A DNA stretch of 64,000 nt from Leucaena leucocephala (lineage: Eukaryota > Streptophyta > Magnoliopsida > Fabales > Fabaceae), in assembly GCA_037074615.1 (NCBI GenBank), contig CM073546.1, positions 12,641,501-12,705,500 of the forward strand, in the 5' to 3' direction. A model generated the notes under the pieces. The model was given only the letters and a program-made list of their open reading frames with translations. It was not told the origin of the DNA and searched no databases. The first letter of the stretch is position 1. Every line of letters begins with the position of its first letter. Shown here in pieces: positions 1 to 12,960 of this stretch. The position numbers were made by a program, and so were the translations under genes.

Positions 1-226
1 TTCATTTGAAGTGGCTTCTATTCGCTCTGGGGAAATCCATACAATTATACTCTTTTGAAAGTAATTTTTCCCCATTTCTGCTCTTTGAAGCCAAATATCT
101 TCTTGTGAATGTGATTTTGCACCAATTATGTTGTAATTTATAGCACATGAGAGTATGTACTCCAAAATTCTGTCTTGATATACATATTAACTCTGCTGAG
201 CTTTCTGCATGTGATCATGTTAACAG

Positions 227-3200
227 GAAGATATCGATCTTATAGCCAAATTGGGTTTTGATGCTTACAGATTTTCAATATCTTGGCCCCGTATCTTCCC
301 TGGTACGTCTGTTTTTTATGAGAATTTTAATAGTTCAGTTTTTTGTAGGGATAGTTGTTAAACAATTTAAAAGTATTTTAATGACAATGACGGCCTAAAG
401 GTTTTGTGAGTTTCTTCATTGCTAAGAGGACGGAATCCTCTATTCCCTTTTGTTAATCTCATTCTTTTTTCTCTTCATTGATTTTGTGAATTTGCTTTCC
501 GGATTTGTGACTCTATCCCTAAAATAACTCAGATGCCCAAGATGAAAACCACTAAAACTGAAAGCATGCACTCCCCAATTGAAACCCAGTTATATATGTA
601 ATTGAAAACTTATGCATGTAAATGAAAGACATATGGAGGAAACTTTAGAATGATCGTATCCCAAAGAATCATGAAATCTCCTGGTATACAAAATACAAGA
701 AAAATATACTAGCAAGCTTTCAAGTTTTAAAATTCTTTTTAATGTGCATAAACATATAAAGTATGAGAACAACCAATTTAAATTGTGTGTTATGCTAATA
801 AGATCAGCTATTGTTCCACCTAATTTGTATTTTCTCTGCACATCTGACAGCTTTTAATTTGTTTATATGGTCTGATGAATATGGGGATAATTATTCATTT
901 TAATTTTTTTCTTCATGTAGATGGTTTAGGAACCAAAGTCAATGATGAAGGGATTGCATTTTATAATAGCCTCATCGATGCTCTTCTTCAGAGGGGTACA
1001 AAACTGTTTTACCTTCACATTTTTTTGTAGTCACAGCTACAATATAAATTAAGGACTCTTTACCAGCAGGTATTCAGCCTTATGTAACTTTGTACCATTG
1101 GGATCTTCCGCTGCATCTCCAAGAGTCAATGGGAGGATGGTTGAATAAAAAAATCATGTAGGTGATAGCAGCTGATTTAATTTTTCTGCCGTGCAATTCG
1201 TTTCTTACCTAATTATATGTTCTGTTTTGCAAGACACTGAATCAGCCCAAACTGCATAGGACTACACTTATGCACCTCTGTCATTTCCTTTCAAGAAAAA
1301 CAATCACTTACTTGAGGTCATCTTGACATATCTCAAGATTCTATTTACTAGCTCCACATGCTCTTCTCATTTGGTTAATTCACAAGCTGCATGATTTTCT
1401 AAAGTATTTCATTTCCTCTTTTTTATCATTTATTTATCATTTGTTCAAGTACTTACAGAGAACAATAGCTAATTAGTCATCTTTTCTGTATCACGTCATC
1501 TTTGGACTTGATATTCAATATTCAATCATTTATCGATGTGTTTCCTTTGGCTGACTGATATGAATCCATTACTTCAGTGCACTTATAGTAGAAGGAAAGA
1601 AAGGGATAGGATAAGGGAAATCAGGAAGTTATTTTGTGTTAGACTAACTTCTTGTGTATGTGTTGAGTCAGTTTTATTGCTCATGTTTGTTATTGCAATT
1701 AATGTCCATGTGTAAGTTATTTATGAGTTTAGCATGTGCTTGTCTGTTACAAGGCTATAAAAGTACAGATGAATGTAGTCAGAGGGAAGACAATGATTGT
1801 ACAGTTATTCTATGGAGATTCTTCACGGGCTTTGGAAAATCTATGACTTAGATTCTGACTCATATTTTCCAAAAATTCCTCTACCCTCTTTAACCTATCT
1901 ATTCTATCATTTTCTTCCTTGGCTTTAGATTATGAATGATTTTGATTCTTACTCTTTAATTTTCCAAAGATTCTCCTTTCTCTTATATGCTTAACATTTC
2001 TTCGTCTAAATCGTCTAATCCCTCTGTTTCTATCACTGGCATATACCAGAGAATATTTTACAATCTATGCAGACACTTGCTTTGCAAGGTTTGGTGATAG
2101 AGTGAAGAACTGGATGACTATCAATGAGCCTGATGAAACTGCTATAAATGGGTATGATATTGGGACACAAGCTCCAGGAAGATATGAAAATCCATCAATA
2201 GAAACATATTTAGTAGCACATCATCAACTCTTGGCTCATGCAGCAGCTGTATCTGTATACCGAAGCAAGTATCAGGTACAGTGTTGTACTTCATTGATGC
2301 ACCGAAATTTTTTCTTAAATAATGCAATTGTGTGTGTATCATAATCTTTCATTATCTGTTACTGTTGTTATGTATGAAATAGTTTGTAAGAATTATGGCA
2401 CAAATTTATTGTCAGACCATCTAGATAATGGTACATGTCTTGGCTTTTAAGCCACTTGATGCTATATTACCATGAGTAACATTTTGCTCTTTCTTTTTCA
2501 ATCTAGAGCATGATTTTAAGTCGTAAATTAGCTCCATGCTCCAGCTCTTCAGCTAATTAGTGTTAATTTTTTACAGTTGTCTAGACAGAATTTTCTTAAC
2601 CTAGCTTGGTTTGGTCAGAGTTTTCCATTTTGTTATCTTGGTTATATTATGATGTTTTAAGCAGAAAGTTTTTGCATTGTCATTTATTTGAATGTGATTC
2701 ATTTTGCCATTTCCCATATAATACATCTACTGTTAGTTTGATTATCAAATATGAATAAATTTGTTCTGATTGTTTTACAATAAATGATGGAAAGGAAAAA
2801 GAAAATATTGTAAACACAGCATTTTCTTAACTTGTCGTCTTGATTTCCAGGAAAAGCAAGGAGGACAAGTGGGCTTCGTGGTAGACTGTGAATGGGCAGA
2901 ACCTTATTCTGATAAGATTGAAGATAAAGTTGCAGCTGCAAGGCGCCTTGATTTTACTCTTGGATGGTAGTTTCCCTTGTATCATTTCTTGCTATAATTT
3001 AGATTAGAAATTAATCATTTTTTATCTGAAGACTCATATCCTCTGGAAATTGATATCATGCTATGTCATACTAACAAGAAACCCACTTTAGTAAATTTTC
3101 TGGGTTTGACTGAGAAGTTCTGTCTTCTATACTCTCCAGTTCTACTGAAAATATTTGTAATAATTTTTACAATATTATATAAATTGCAAATATGAAATGA

Positions 3201-5215
3201 TACCTGTTTTTCTTTGACCTTTAATGAGAATGGAAGGTAAAGAAAAAATTAGACAACTAGTTTGAATGAAAGCTTTTCATGGGTTTACTGCTAGAAGCCA
3301 TATCCAACTTTGGTGGATATGCTACAATTGGACAATTTTTTGTTTATATTTTATTTCTGTCTGTGAAATCTAACCCTGACTTTGAATTTTGCCTACTGTG
3401 TATATATTTTATTTAGGTTTTTGGATCCCCTATGCTTTGGAGACTATCCTAAAGTTATGCGTGACCGACTTGATCAACTTCCACCATTCTTGGAAGAGGA
3501 CAAGAAGCTGCTTGCAAATTCCTTGGACTTCATTTGTCTGAATTACTACACATCAAAGTTAATTTATAATGTGACAGAAAGCTCTGAAGTTAGTTACCAC
3601 TATAGAGCACAATCGATTGGGAGAACTGGTGATACTTGCAATGTTACTTCATTTTCGAGATATCCATTTATTGAATTGTGTTTCTAATTGAGTTTTCTGT
3701 TTATCCTCAGTGAAGTGGGAAAATGGTGAGCTCATCGGTGAGAGGGTATAAAATATTTCTTTCTATCCTTGCAATTGTACAAATCTACACATGCACAAAT
3801 AAGCATTACATACTTGAAATAATTGGCAGGCTGCATCAGATTGGCTCTATATTGTTCCTTGGGGCTTGCAGAAGACTCTGAATTACCTATCTCAGAAGTA
3901 CAATCTCCCAATATACGTCACTGAGAATGGTATGGATACTTCTCTTCATTCGTGTATCTGCATTTATCAAGGGTTTCTTATTTGACAATTTTTGGGTGGT
4001 GAGATTATTGAGGCATGAATTGAAAGGTAACTTCGATGCTGATATTTCTATCCCTATATCTCTATGAATGTTGACTCCTTATGCTATCTAGAGTACCTTC
4101 TAAATAATAACTGCAAGCGCTATATGATCTCTATCAATTGATTAATTGTGATTACTAAGTTGTAACTTGATGATTTGATGACCCATTTGCAAGTTCTCTA
4201 GTCATGTTGGAAGGGTAGGATTCAAATGTAGGGTTTATGTTAATCTTGGCCTTTCTAACCTCATGAGCTGGCTTTTGGGATATGATTCCTCAAAAATACA
4301 TTCTCAAGTGGTTCTCATTTCTCTGACCTTTGGATTTTCTGTTTGATAGGAATTGATGATGAAAACGATGATAAGGTGCCACTAGATGAAATGTTAGATG
4401 ACAAACAGAGAGTACGCTCTTTCAAAGAACATCTTGCCTCAGTTGCTTCGGCAATGAAGTAAGTTTGCCCACTTTTTCTTTGTTTTTGGCCAATCGATGA
4501 ATTTTCCAATTGTTACTTGTACATACAATCATATGCCTGGGAAATAATAAAATACTTTGTGAATACTAAACCCTTTGATAGCAACAATGATCCAAAATTA
4601 GGCCCCATTTCGTATAATGAAGGAAAGAAAAGATGGAGAATGCTGAGCTGAACAACACACACTAATAGTGTATTACAATGAAGAAGTTTATCTCAAATAT
4701 ATATACTCATACAAAAAAGTCTGTTCATATGAATGGGAATTTATGTGGGAAAAACAAAGTTTTGAAGCCTGGAACCAAGAACTATTTTTGCAACGTGTTG
4801 CATTTTCATTTTGTAGGCAACAAGGGCGTGGGTTTTGAGGTGATAAGAGACATTCTCGTACAGGATTTTAGAATCTTGTGAAATAAACTAAATTTTCTTA
4901 CTACATTTCTTCTTATGAATAATAATAATAAGTGGGTAAAATCTTTTTTTATTTTAAATCAATTTGTCAGCCTAAACCAGAGGATCACATCTTGAAGTTT
5001 TGTTTATTTGAATAATGTGCAGAGATGGAGTAGATGTGAGGGGATACTTTGCATGGTCATTATTGGACAATTTTGAGTGGGAAGATGGCTATACTAAACG
5101 TTTTGGATTGGTGTATGTGGATTACAAAAATGGGTTCACAAGGTACCCCAAATCTTCTGCTTACTGGTTTTCAAAGTTCCTCAAAGCTAATGAAAGCAAA
5201 CAGGCGGAAGAGTAG
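227..5215 (+). CDS. BGLU42: Beta-glucosidase, GH1 family, BGLU42-like (3' ten exons; 5' end outside window)
   Basis: GH1 enzymes are retaining glycosidases that release beta-linked glucose from glycosides. Exons read from the sequence: 227-302, 921-995, 1070-1157, 2050-2275, 2851-2966, 3417-3628, 3711-3745, 3830-3929, 4350-4458, 5023-5215. All introns are GT-AG, phases agree at every junction, and the exons sum to 1230 nt (409 codons plus TAG). GH1 landmarks in order: FDAYRFSISWPRIFP, YVTLYHWDLP, the acid/base motif TINEP in exon 4, LDFICLNYYTS, the nucleophile motif YVTENG in exon 8, and DVRGYFAWSLLDNFEW with GYTKRFGLVYVDY in the last exon. The family is usually about 490 aa, so roughly 75-80 N-terminal residues lie left of the window. 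The MLDDK segment after the nucleophile and the C terminus resemble Arabidopsis BGLU42 as I recall it; the ortholog name is inference. No disabling change is visible. No downstream partner gene is present. Confidence 0.93.
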
Positions 5216-6566
5216 CAGGAAACCAATATTATTGTTCTCATATGCATTTAGAAATGCTGTTCTATGCAGTTTATGGACAATTTCACTTCTCTATAAGCAA
5301 TTACTTTATGAAATTCTTAGGCGGCTGGCAGCACCATTTGAATATTTTTGGCCTGTGCGTTGGGTTGTCATCAATAGGAATCCCTCAAACATCTTTATAT
5401 ATCCTGCCCCTATCTGCAGTTAAGTTTTCTGATTACGGTTTCTTTAGTTTTGTGCCGTGGCTTAAGCGTATCTCGTCAACTTCATAAGGATGATCTTAAT
5501 TGGTTTTATTATATGGAAGAGTTAATACTTTGAGGTTTATAATTTGTATTTATTTTAGTTTTAATTGGGGTAAAATAGTTTAATTAAGTATTAAAATATA
5601 AGTATTAATATTTTAGATAAAAGTAAATTTTAAAAAATAAAATATATAGTTTAGGTAAACTATAAGGATCAAATATTGTATTAATACATAGAATTATTAT
5701 TTTGATTAATGTAGTTTTGTCAAAAAAAGAATTGGGTTACTTTTTTGAAAAAAAATAAAAATGCAACAAAATAGCAAAAGGCCGTTTTAAATAAAAAAAA
5801 ATCTTCCCAGAAAATTTATTTTCTTCTCTCACGAAAGCTCAACCTTGTTCGCCATCGAAGAATCTGTTCTCAGAAACGCCTCTTTCCATCCATCGCTATT
5901 AAGAAAGATCCTTCTGTTCCATACCTCGACCTCCGTGGCTTCCATTGAAGACCTGTTAAAGAAGCCCCAAGGAAGTTGCATCCAAACCTAGTTTCATCAC
6001 AAGAACGTAGCCATCACCAAGATCGACCCCAGAAAAAGATTAGTTGAGACGTCACCGTTCTAAATTTCAGGAGACTATCGCCGTCTAAAAGCAATATAAG
6101 ATGCTTGAGAAGTCACCGTTCTACTTCTCCTCTTCTCCTCTATCAAGCTGCATTGCAACACGCAAAAAACTCTGACATTTACTTGACCACTTACAATCTT
6201 CTAATATGTAATTTTTTTCAATTGAGGCACTGAAAATTCTGACCTTTATGGATGGCAATTGTAAGAGTAGACGCAGAGCGTGTTTCCCTAAATCATGCTC
6301 TGTGATTAGATAATTCAGAATTGGTTATTGTTATTATTAAGAAGCAGAGCTTGTTTCCCTCAACCATGCTCTGTGATCAAGCGATTCAGAATTGGTTGTT
6401 ATTATTAAGAAGCAAGAGGAGGAGGAGGTTTAGGGTGGGGGCTTGGTATGCGGGTTCTACATGGACCTCATAGATTTGAAGGTAATACTACAAAGAGAAA
6501 ACGCTAATGAGATCTGAAAGAACTCTAGAAAAATATTTATGTAACTTAAAATTAGTTAAAAGTACA
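5216..6566. other. Intergenic spacer after the beta-glucosidase; no gene seen
   Basis: The first few hundred bases are the likely 3' UTR of the beta-glucosidase. The rest is AT-rich, apart from a more balanced stretch at about 5820-6180 that has no open frame or motif I recognise. A 71-bp duplication (6273-6411) lies near the right end. The 5820-6460 stretch could be leader of the LINE that follows, but nothing shows this directly. Confidence 0.5.
6273..6411. repeat. Tandem duplication, period about 71 bp
   Basis: The block starting with GCAGAGC at 6273 recurs at 6344. Both copies share the stretches 'catgctctgtgat', 'ttcagaattggtt' and 'ttattattaagaagca', with several point differences. It lies just upstream of the LINE remnant. 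Confidence 0.75.
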
Positions 6567-8442
6567 ACTCACTTTTTTGCAGATGATCTGGTGCTCTTCA
6601 AAAGAAGCTTCATCATGTCAAGTTGATGTGATGGTTGACTCTATTAACAAATTTTGTGAGGGTTCAGGCCAGAAGATGAACAGGGTTAAGACTAAGATTT
6701 GTTTTTTCAAATAATGTTCAATACAGGTGATTTGGGCCAATATTTGGATATTCCTTTAATTCATAAGAGAGCATCCTCTGTTCTTTTTGCGCCCATTTTG
6801 GAAAAAAACACGTAAGCTTTTAGGATGGAAGAGAAAGTTTCTTAATCTGGCAGGACGTACAACGTTAATTAACGCAGTTATTTCTACAATTCCCTCATAC
6901 CATATGCAGACAATGCTCCTTCCTAGAAAACTTATTGGTGACCTTGAGAGGGCTAGTAGAAGTTTCTTGTGGGGAGAAGGTGACAATAGCAAGAAAATTC
7001 GCCTGATATCTTGGGGGCGGCAGGTAACAAAGGATAAAGATGCTGGGGGCTTGGGAATCAAGAATCTTAGGCGGCATAATGAAGCTTTTATTATTAAACT
7101 GCGTTGGAACTTGATTTCAGATAGGTGAGCACTCTGGGTTAAGGTTTTGAAGGCCAAATACAAGTGTGGTGAAACATCTATACCGAAGGTGAAGAAACAA
7201 ACTGAATCCTCATTAACTTGGAGGAGTATCTGTGCCATGTGGCGAGATTTTTAAGATGGTGTAGGAAAGAAAATTAGAAATGGTCGTTCTACCCTGTTCT
7301 GGGAGGAGAATTGGTCCGAGTTAAATATACCCATCATTAAGCTGGTACCAGGTCTTGAGAACTGGACTGATAAGAAGGATAAAGTAGTAGATTATATGAC
7401 TCCTTGGGGGTGATTGTGATAGCCAGAAACTCAGTTGTTGGCTTCCTCAAAATATTATTGATCGAATTACTTGTGCACAGACACCTTGTGAGGCGAGAGG
7501 AGAAGACAAATCTTACTGGAGGCCATTCCCTGACGGTCGTTTTTCTATTAAATCTGCATATCACTTTCTTTTTGCAGGTACTAGTCAGCACAGGGATAGC
7601 ATATGGAGATGGGCGGTGCCAGAGAAAATGAAGTCTCTGATGTGGCTTTTCACTCGTGGAAGAACTCATACAGCTGTTCTTAGAGCGATGCGGGGATTGC
7701 GGATTCAGCCAACTGCCCTTTTGGATGTACTCACGTTGAAGATTCTATGCATCTCATCAGGGACTGAGAATGCAACTCACCGATAGAAACTGTTCTTGGC
7801 CAATCCTTTTCGGCTATATTTGTTGGGACGTATGGGTCACTCGATGTAACAAGCTTTTTGATCCATTAGCGGTTATAAATATTTTAAATGCCAATGATGG
7901 TTTAGGGCATGCTTAGACAAGGATTTGGTAGGTAATGGTGTTTTTGCTCAGTTGACTACTCTAACATGCCGAATGTGGATAAGGTACAAGATAATTATAT
8001 TTGGTTGGAGGTAGATGGCTCTACTTTATATGATAGAAGAAGATGCAGTGGAGTCGTTAGACATCAGGATAACAGATAGATCTATGGATTTAGTTGTAAG
8101 TTAACCACAATTCCGTCTGCTATAGTGGAAATGATAGGGATCATTACTGATTGCTTGGAAGCTATTAACCTCATCACTAGGGGGTGCAATGATAATCATC
8201 CCTTCAAGGATGTTACTGATGATGCTAGGATGTTCATAAATTGGGATTGGCAGGTTTTACTCAGGCACACTTATAGGGAATCTTTGTTTTTGGCTGATTA
8301 CTTTTCCAAAGTAGCTCATAATTGAGAGACTAATTTTTGTATCTTTGATCAACCATATGAGATGGAGCTTGATGAAGGTAAGTAGAACAGTTGCAATTTG
8401 ATTTTATGTGATGAATTAACTTCAATATTTATTCAAAAAAAA
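6567..8442 (+). mobile_element. 5'-truncated, decayed L1-type LINE (reverse transcriptase C-terminal part, zf-RVT region, RNase H)
   Basis: Broken frames on the + strand encode the 3' half of a plant L1-type non-LTR retrotransposon. At about 6574 the peptide FFADDLVLF is the reverse-transcriptase catalytic motif. The longest open stretch (6787-7128) has GRTTLINAVISTIPSYH, SFLWGEGDNSKKIRLISW and GGLGIKNL, the classical post-RT region that runs into a zf-RVT zinc-binding module. Farther on, SAIVEMIGIITDCLEAINL to SLFLADYFSKVAHN (about 8110-8325) matches an RNase H-like domain tail. Many stops and frameshifts lie between. The endonuclease and the N-terminal RT are missing, as expected of 5' truncation. 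A short A-run near 8433-8442 probably marks the 3' end. No intact product is possible. Confidence 0.88.
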
Positions 8443-8464
8443 TACTTAAAGTAAATTTTTTACA

Positions 8465-8595
8465 AACTCCAAAGCCTTGATAATTATAAAAATTTAACGG
8501 AATTTTACATAAACTCTAAATAATTAATTAGTTTATTTAATTTTTTTAATTTATTTAAAATATTTAATTAATTTTTATAATTAAGACCGGAGGTA
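8465..8595. mobile_element. Stowaway-like MITE, short copy
   Basis: The stretch starts with ACTCC and an ATAATTATAA box and ends with TTATAATTAAGACCGGAGGTA, giving imperfect inverted ends. The inner part shares the AATTAATTAGTTTATTTAAT segment with the copies at 12721 and 23441. It sits directly after the LINE poly-A. Confidence 0.55.
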
Positions 8596-9043
8596 TTACA
8601 CGGTATTAATGACTCTCGTCGCTTGAACAAATATTTAGAATTTGATTCTCTTTGCTTGTGTATGAAGCAAATTTGATTGAGAGAAATGTACTATTGAATA
8701 TTTACTATTTGTATGTGGAAAGTATTTTAATACCCTATGGATCTTTGAGATAAACATACAAAAGACGAATATGGATATATCATGTTTGTCTTTTAATGGG
8801 CTTATTTTAAAAAATAAAAAGAAAATCCCCCTTTAAGTTACTATTTCGGTGATAATAGTATAAAGTTATCGTCAACAATTTATAAATTTTAGAAATAATT
8901 AAATTAAATTCTAGATAGTCTACCAAGAGTCTTTACTTTTTAACAAAAACATTTACTGTAACAAAGGTAATAGTAGGAAATACCAAGACTCTATGAGACA
9001 TTTTACCAATAAATGGAATTTATATATTTATATATAAAGTTAA

Positions 9044-9312
9044 GATATATCCAACACTCTAATATATTTTTTAGATATATTTAATATCTTAAAGCATCAT
9101 ATGATATATCTAATATTATAAAGTATATATTCAAATACGTCTAACACGTGAATGTATTTTTGTAGTGTCTTTAGCACTATAAAATAATTTTTAGGTATAT
9201 TTAGCATTCTAAACCATTTTTTTAAGCATCCAACATTAAAATGTAAAAAAATACTTTAAGATATTAGATGCACTTAAAAAATATTTTAGAATGTTGGATA
9301 CACATAAAAATT
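9044..9312. repeat. Fold-back minisatellite: about 30-bp units in head-to-tail then inverted order
   Basis: Units of 29-31 bp begin near 9044, 9074, 9103, 9134, 9164, 9194 and 9225. Each has a core like ATATCCAACACTCTAA or a close variant, followed by a T-rich end. After about 9240 the same core appears on the other strand: the reverse complement of 9241-9312 reads as two more units with cores GTATCCAACATTCTAA and GCATCTAATATCTTAA. The array could therefore form a long imperfect hairpin. No coding frame is present. Confidence 0.7.
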
Positions 9313-10135
9313 AATCACCCTCAAGTTCTTTAGAACTATTAAATTATTTAATAATTTTACAGGATTTTTTAATATAATTTCTCCCCTACATAATCTCTGA
9401 GTAATTCTTCCATTTAAGAATACTCTATCATATTCCAATATATTCCCAACAAGTTTATAAGAAGGCCAAAAATAATGCGCCAGAATTAGAAGTATATTTT
9501 ATTACCTACGTAACGTATTATATGTCATTTAAGAAATGCAACTATATATATTATCTTATTGACATCGACCCTTTCTCTTCGTGTATCCAATATCTAGAAC
9601 CTATATGTCACTCTTTTTAAGAAAATTTATCCTGGGAATCCAGTTAGATATAACTCTTTCGGAGGTCAAGTTCTACTACCAAATATCTAACGATACTGCA
9701 TTTTTACGATTAAAACTTAAGATTTTTAGTTAAGTTGGTACAACCTCTTTATGTATGTTTTGCTGAGCATTTCCAAGGCTATAAGTGAAGGACTCAATTT
9801 TTTTAATTAGAAATTTATAAATTCAAAAAATTATATTCCTCAAACCCTTAATATATGGTATATTTAATTAATTAGATTAGATTAAAAAAAATTAGTTAAG
9901 TTAATTAATATATATTTTTTCTAAAAATACCCTAATTATTTTTTAGCTCCCTCCCTCCCTCTCTTACTTTAAAGGAGTATTAATAGCCATCACTTAAAAA
10001 AATTGATAAAAATAGAAAATATATCTTATATTTAGGATTAAGATTAATTTTTTAATTAAGCCATATATTAAGAACTAGATAAGACTTAAAAGAGTAATTC
10101 GTAATTATACTTGACAAATTATAACTGATATCATA

Positions 10136-10137
10136 TA

Positions 10138-10160
<23 letters not shown>
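10136..10160. repeat. (ATA)n microsatellite
   Basis: A run of uninterrupted ATA/TAA trinucleotides, continuing into 'gataatgata' on the right. Confidence 0.9.
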
Positions 10161-10171
<11 letters not shown>

Positions 10172-12720
10172 GGCATAAATAGATCATCCCAAGTGATTAC
10201 CAACATAAATACGCAAAAACTGGAGAATACCACAAGGAAGCTTTATATGTATATATATATAGAATTGTTTGGATAAAACTCTTTGACAATTCTTTGGGCC
10301 CTACATATTTAAAAAAGGGTCATAGTGGGATTACTACCAATTATAGATATTTATATTGAAATCTCATTAAATGTTTAAATTATTTTTAACTCTAGTTCTA
10401 GGGAAATACCTTAAGAGATATTAATAAAGCTAGTATAGTTGTTAAAGAATTAATTTATAACTCATAAATTCATGAGTTTAAATTCTTATTAGTATAAAGA
10501 TTTTATTGATAGATAGTCTATAAATATATTTTTAAATACTCTTTAAGCTTAAAGGTATATATTATATTAACTTTGGCGAGCTTAGTGATCCAAATCACTT
10601 AAACTTCTTTTCATAAAAAAAATACCTTAAAAAGATGCTCAAAAAATTGTTGGAATATTTTAAAGTGAAGGGTTGTGTTGGGAGTTATATCCCTAAAAAG
10701 TTGTCACTCTTCATAGAAAATAATTATTAGTTATTTAATTTATGTTAGTTCATGACTTAACATAAAAGGTTTAATAAATCAACATATGGAGTTCATGATG
10801 AATTCAACATATAGTCATGACTTTCTAATTAAAGAGGTGTTGTTTTAATAGACATCACTTTAAAGCATCTCTCCAAAGCCAATAGATATCCATCACTATC
10901 TCTCATTTAATATGATATAACACATATTTTGAGATACATAACAATATCAAACTTATTGCCTTTTATCTTTAAATGCACACTGAGATAGAGTCAAATTATC
11001 ACTTTATAAAAATTATTGTTGTCTTGACTTAAGATTGCGAGTATAATTCCAACTCAACAGTATTTATTATATCTTATAAAAAAATCGTCAATCAACCCAA
11101 CTTACACTCTATAAGATAGAATAAGTGGGGCGAATTAAGCTTAAAGGAAAGTACAACCCACTTCTTGGAGATGCTATGTACAACTTTTTTTCTTCGTATC
11201 TTTTTCTTATATTCTTCATAGAAGTAACCCTACTTACGAAAAAAATATCTTAAAAGGCTGATTTTTTTGTTTTTGCTGGCCGACCTGAAAGTTTTATCGA
11301 TTGTAATTTCTTCATAGCTTTAAATTTGTCTTTAAATTCTTTCTAATAGTTTAAATTTTCCCCTTAAATATACAGGTTATCCTTTTATTCTGATGTTTAT
11401 GTATTATCATCAGACTATTTAATAAACGCTTGACAAATATATGATTTTCCAATAATAATGTGACAACAGTATGAATTAAGTAATGGATCCAAATTGTTAG
11501 TGAAATGAAACGACTATTCCTTAACAAAACTATCATTTAGTCCTTAAATTTCACTTAAAATCTTATTTTAGTCACTTAATTTTATAGAATGTTATTTTAG
11601 ATATTTAACTTTAACGTTGTCACTAAAAATATACTCTTATTAAAATTTCAAATGTTAAAAAAAATATTCTCAATATATTAAGTTTAATTTTTAAAATAGT
11701 GATGATAGTTAAAACATCGTAATTTTATATTAACAATGTTAAAATTAGAGGATTAAAAAATATTTTATAAATTTAAAGACTAAACTAAAATAGTATCGTA
11801 ATATAATATTTTAATATTATTTTTTAAGTGTATATAATATCATAATATTATTTATAATATAATTTTATTCTCTATAATTTTAATTTGGATCAATGCCCCC
11901 TACACTTTACGAACTTCTCATTCTTGGTTATCCATTCATGTTTTCCTCATCCTTTGCTCCAAATCTTATGTCATCAAAGCTTTGTTCGCTCGTACTCAAG
12001 ATCTGTTCTTTCTTTGCTATTTTACTTTGAATGAACTTGCTGACTGATCGATCTGGCCCCAAAAAAAGAACTTGCTGATCCGTTAACGTAGCTCTAGATG
12101 TGTTACTTATGGCTGAGGAGGAAAACAATGAATGATCAATGAGGGAGAGGGGTTTTAGGAGTATTTTGAACTTTTTCTTGTCACTTATTTGCCCCAATAT
12201 TGGAGTTGCCGAACTGATTGGCAACTGTTCGATGTCGACACCGAGCTCTTCCTGTAGACGTCGAAGCTAAACCAAGAGGACAGGCAGCAGAGATTCTTAG
12301 ATGGAAGTTATAAAAAATATTACTTTTTTCTAACAAACGTTAGGGTCAGTTAAAGTGTGAGTGACATTGATCCAGCTTAAAAAGATGGAAGGTAAAATTG
12401 CCCTACACATAATATTTTATGATAATGGATGTACCTAAGAAATAACATTATAATATTGAATAATATTTTATCCTTAAAAAAAGAAGAAATTATAAATGTA
12501 AAATAAATAAACTCCACAGTCCACACGCATCACCATTCCTTGCATCACTATGTACATATGGGTATGTGAATATCCCAAAAAAAAAAATTATCAATGAATT
12601 TGGTGTCATGTTATGATTAATGAACTTTACAATGAAAAATACAAAGAATTGTATACAAGTTTTTTTCTCCCCTCAAAATAAAAATTCTAATTTTCTATGT
12701 ACAAGTACACCTTTTTTATA

Positions 12721-12960
12721 CTCCCTCCAATTCTAATTATAAGATCCAGTTCATTTTTTTGAGTAGTTTAAAAAAATTTAAATAAATCAGTTAATTATAA
12801 CAAAATACAATCCTTCAAAATAAATTTATATTATATGTTTCTCAATTTACTCAAATTCGTTAACTATCTCTTATATTAGTTATAATTAATTAATTTATTT
12901 AATTTTCTTTATATATCTAAAAAAATTAATTAGCTCTTATAATTAAAATTTAAAGTAATA
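12721..12960. mobile_element. Stowaway-like MITE
   Basis: It begins with CTCCCTCCAATTCTAATTAT immediately after a TA dinucleotide. The CTCCCTCC start is typical of Stowaway (Tc1/mariner-type) MITEs. The right end carries the complementary CTTATAATTAAAATT but has lost the GGAGG tip. The inner part (TTATATTAGTTATAATTAAT and a following T-rich segment) is shared with the copy at 23441. Confidence 0.65.

Noticed and set aside
6756..7238. 160-codon minus-strand frame
   Set aside because: It is the antisense shadow of the LINE reverse-transcriptase region, which has clear family motifs on the + strand.
11928..12224. 98-codon minus-strand frame in a less AT-rich island
   Set aside because: The translation has no recognised motif, and no splice partner or neighbouring coding sequence is evident.
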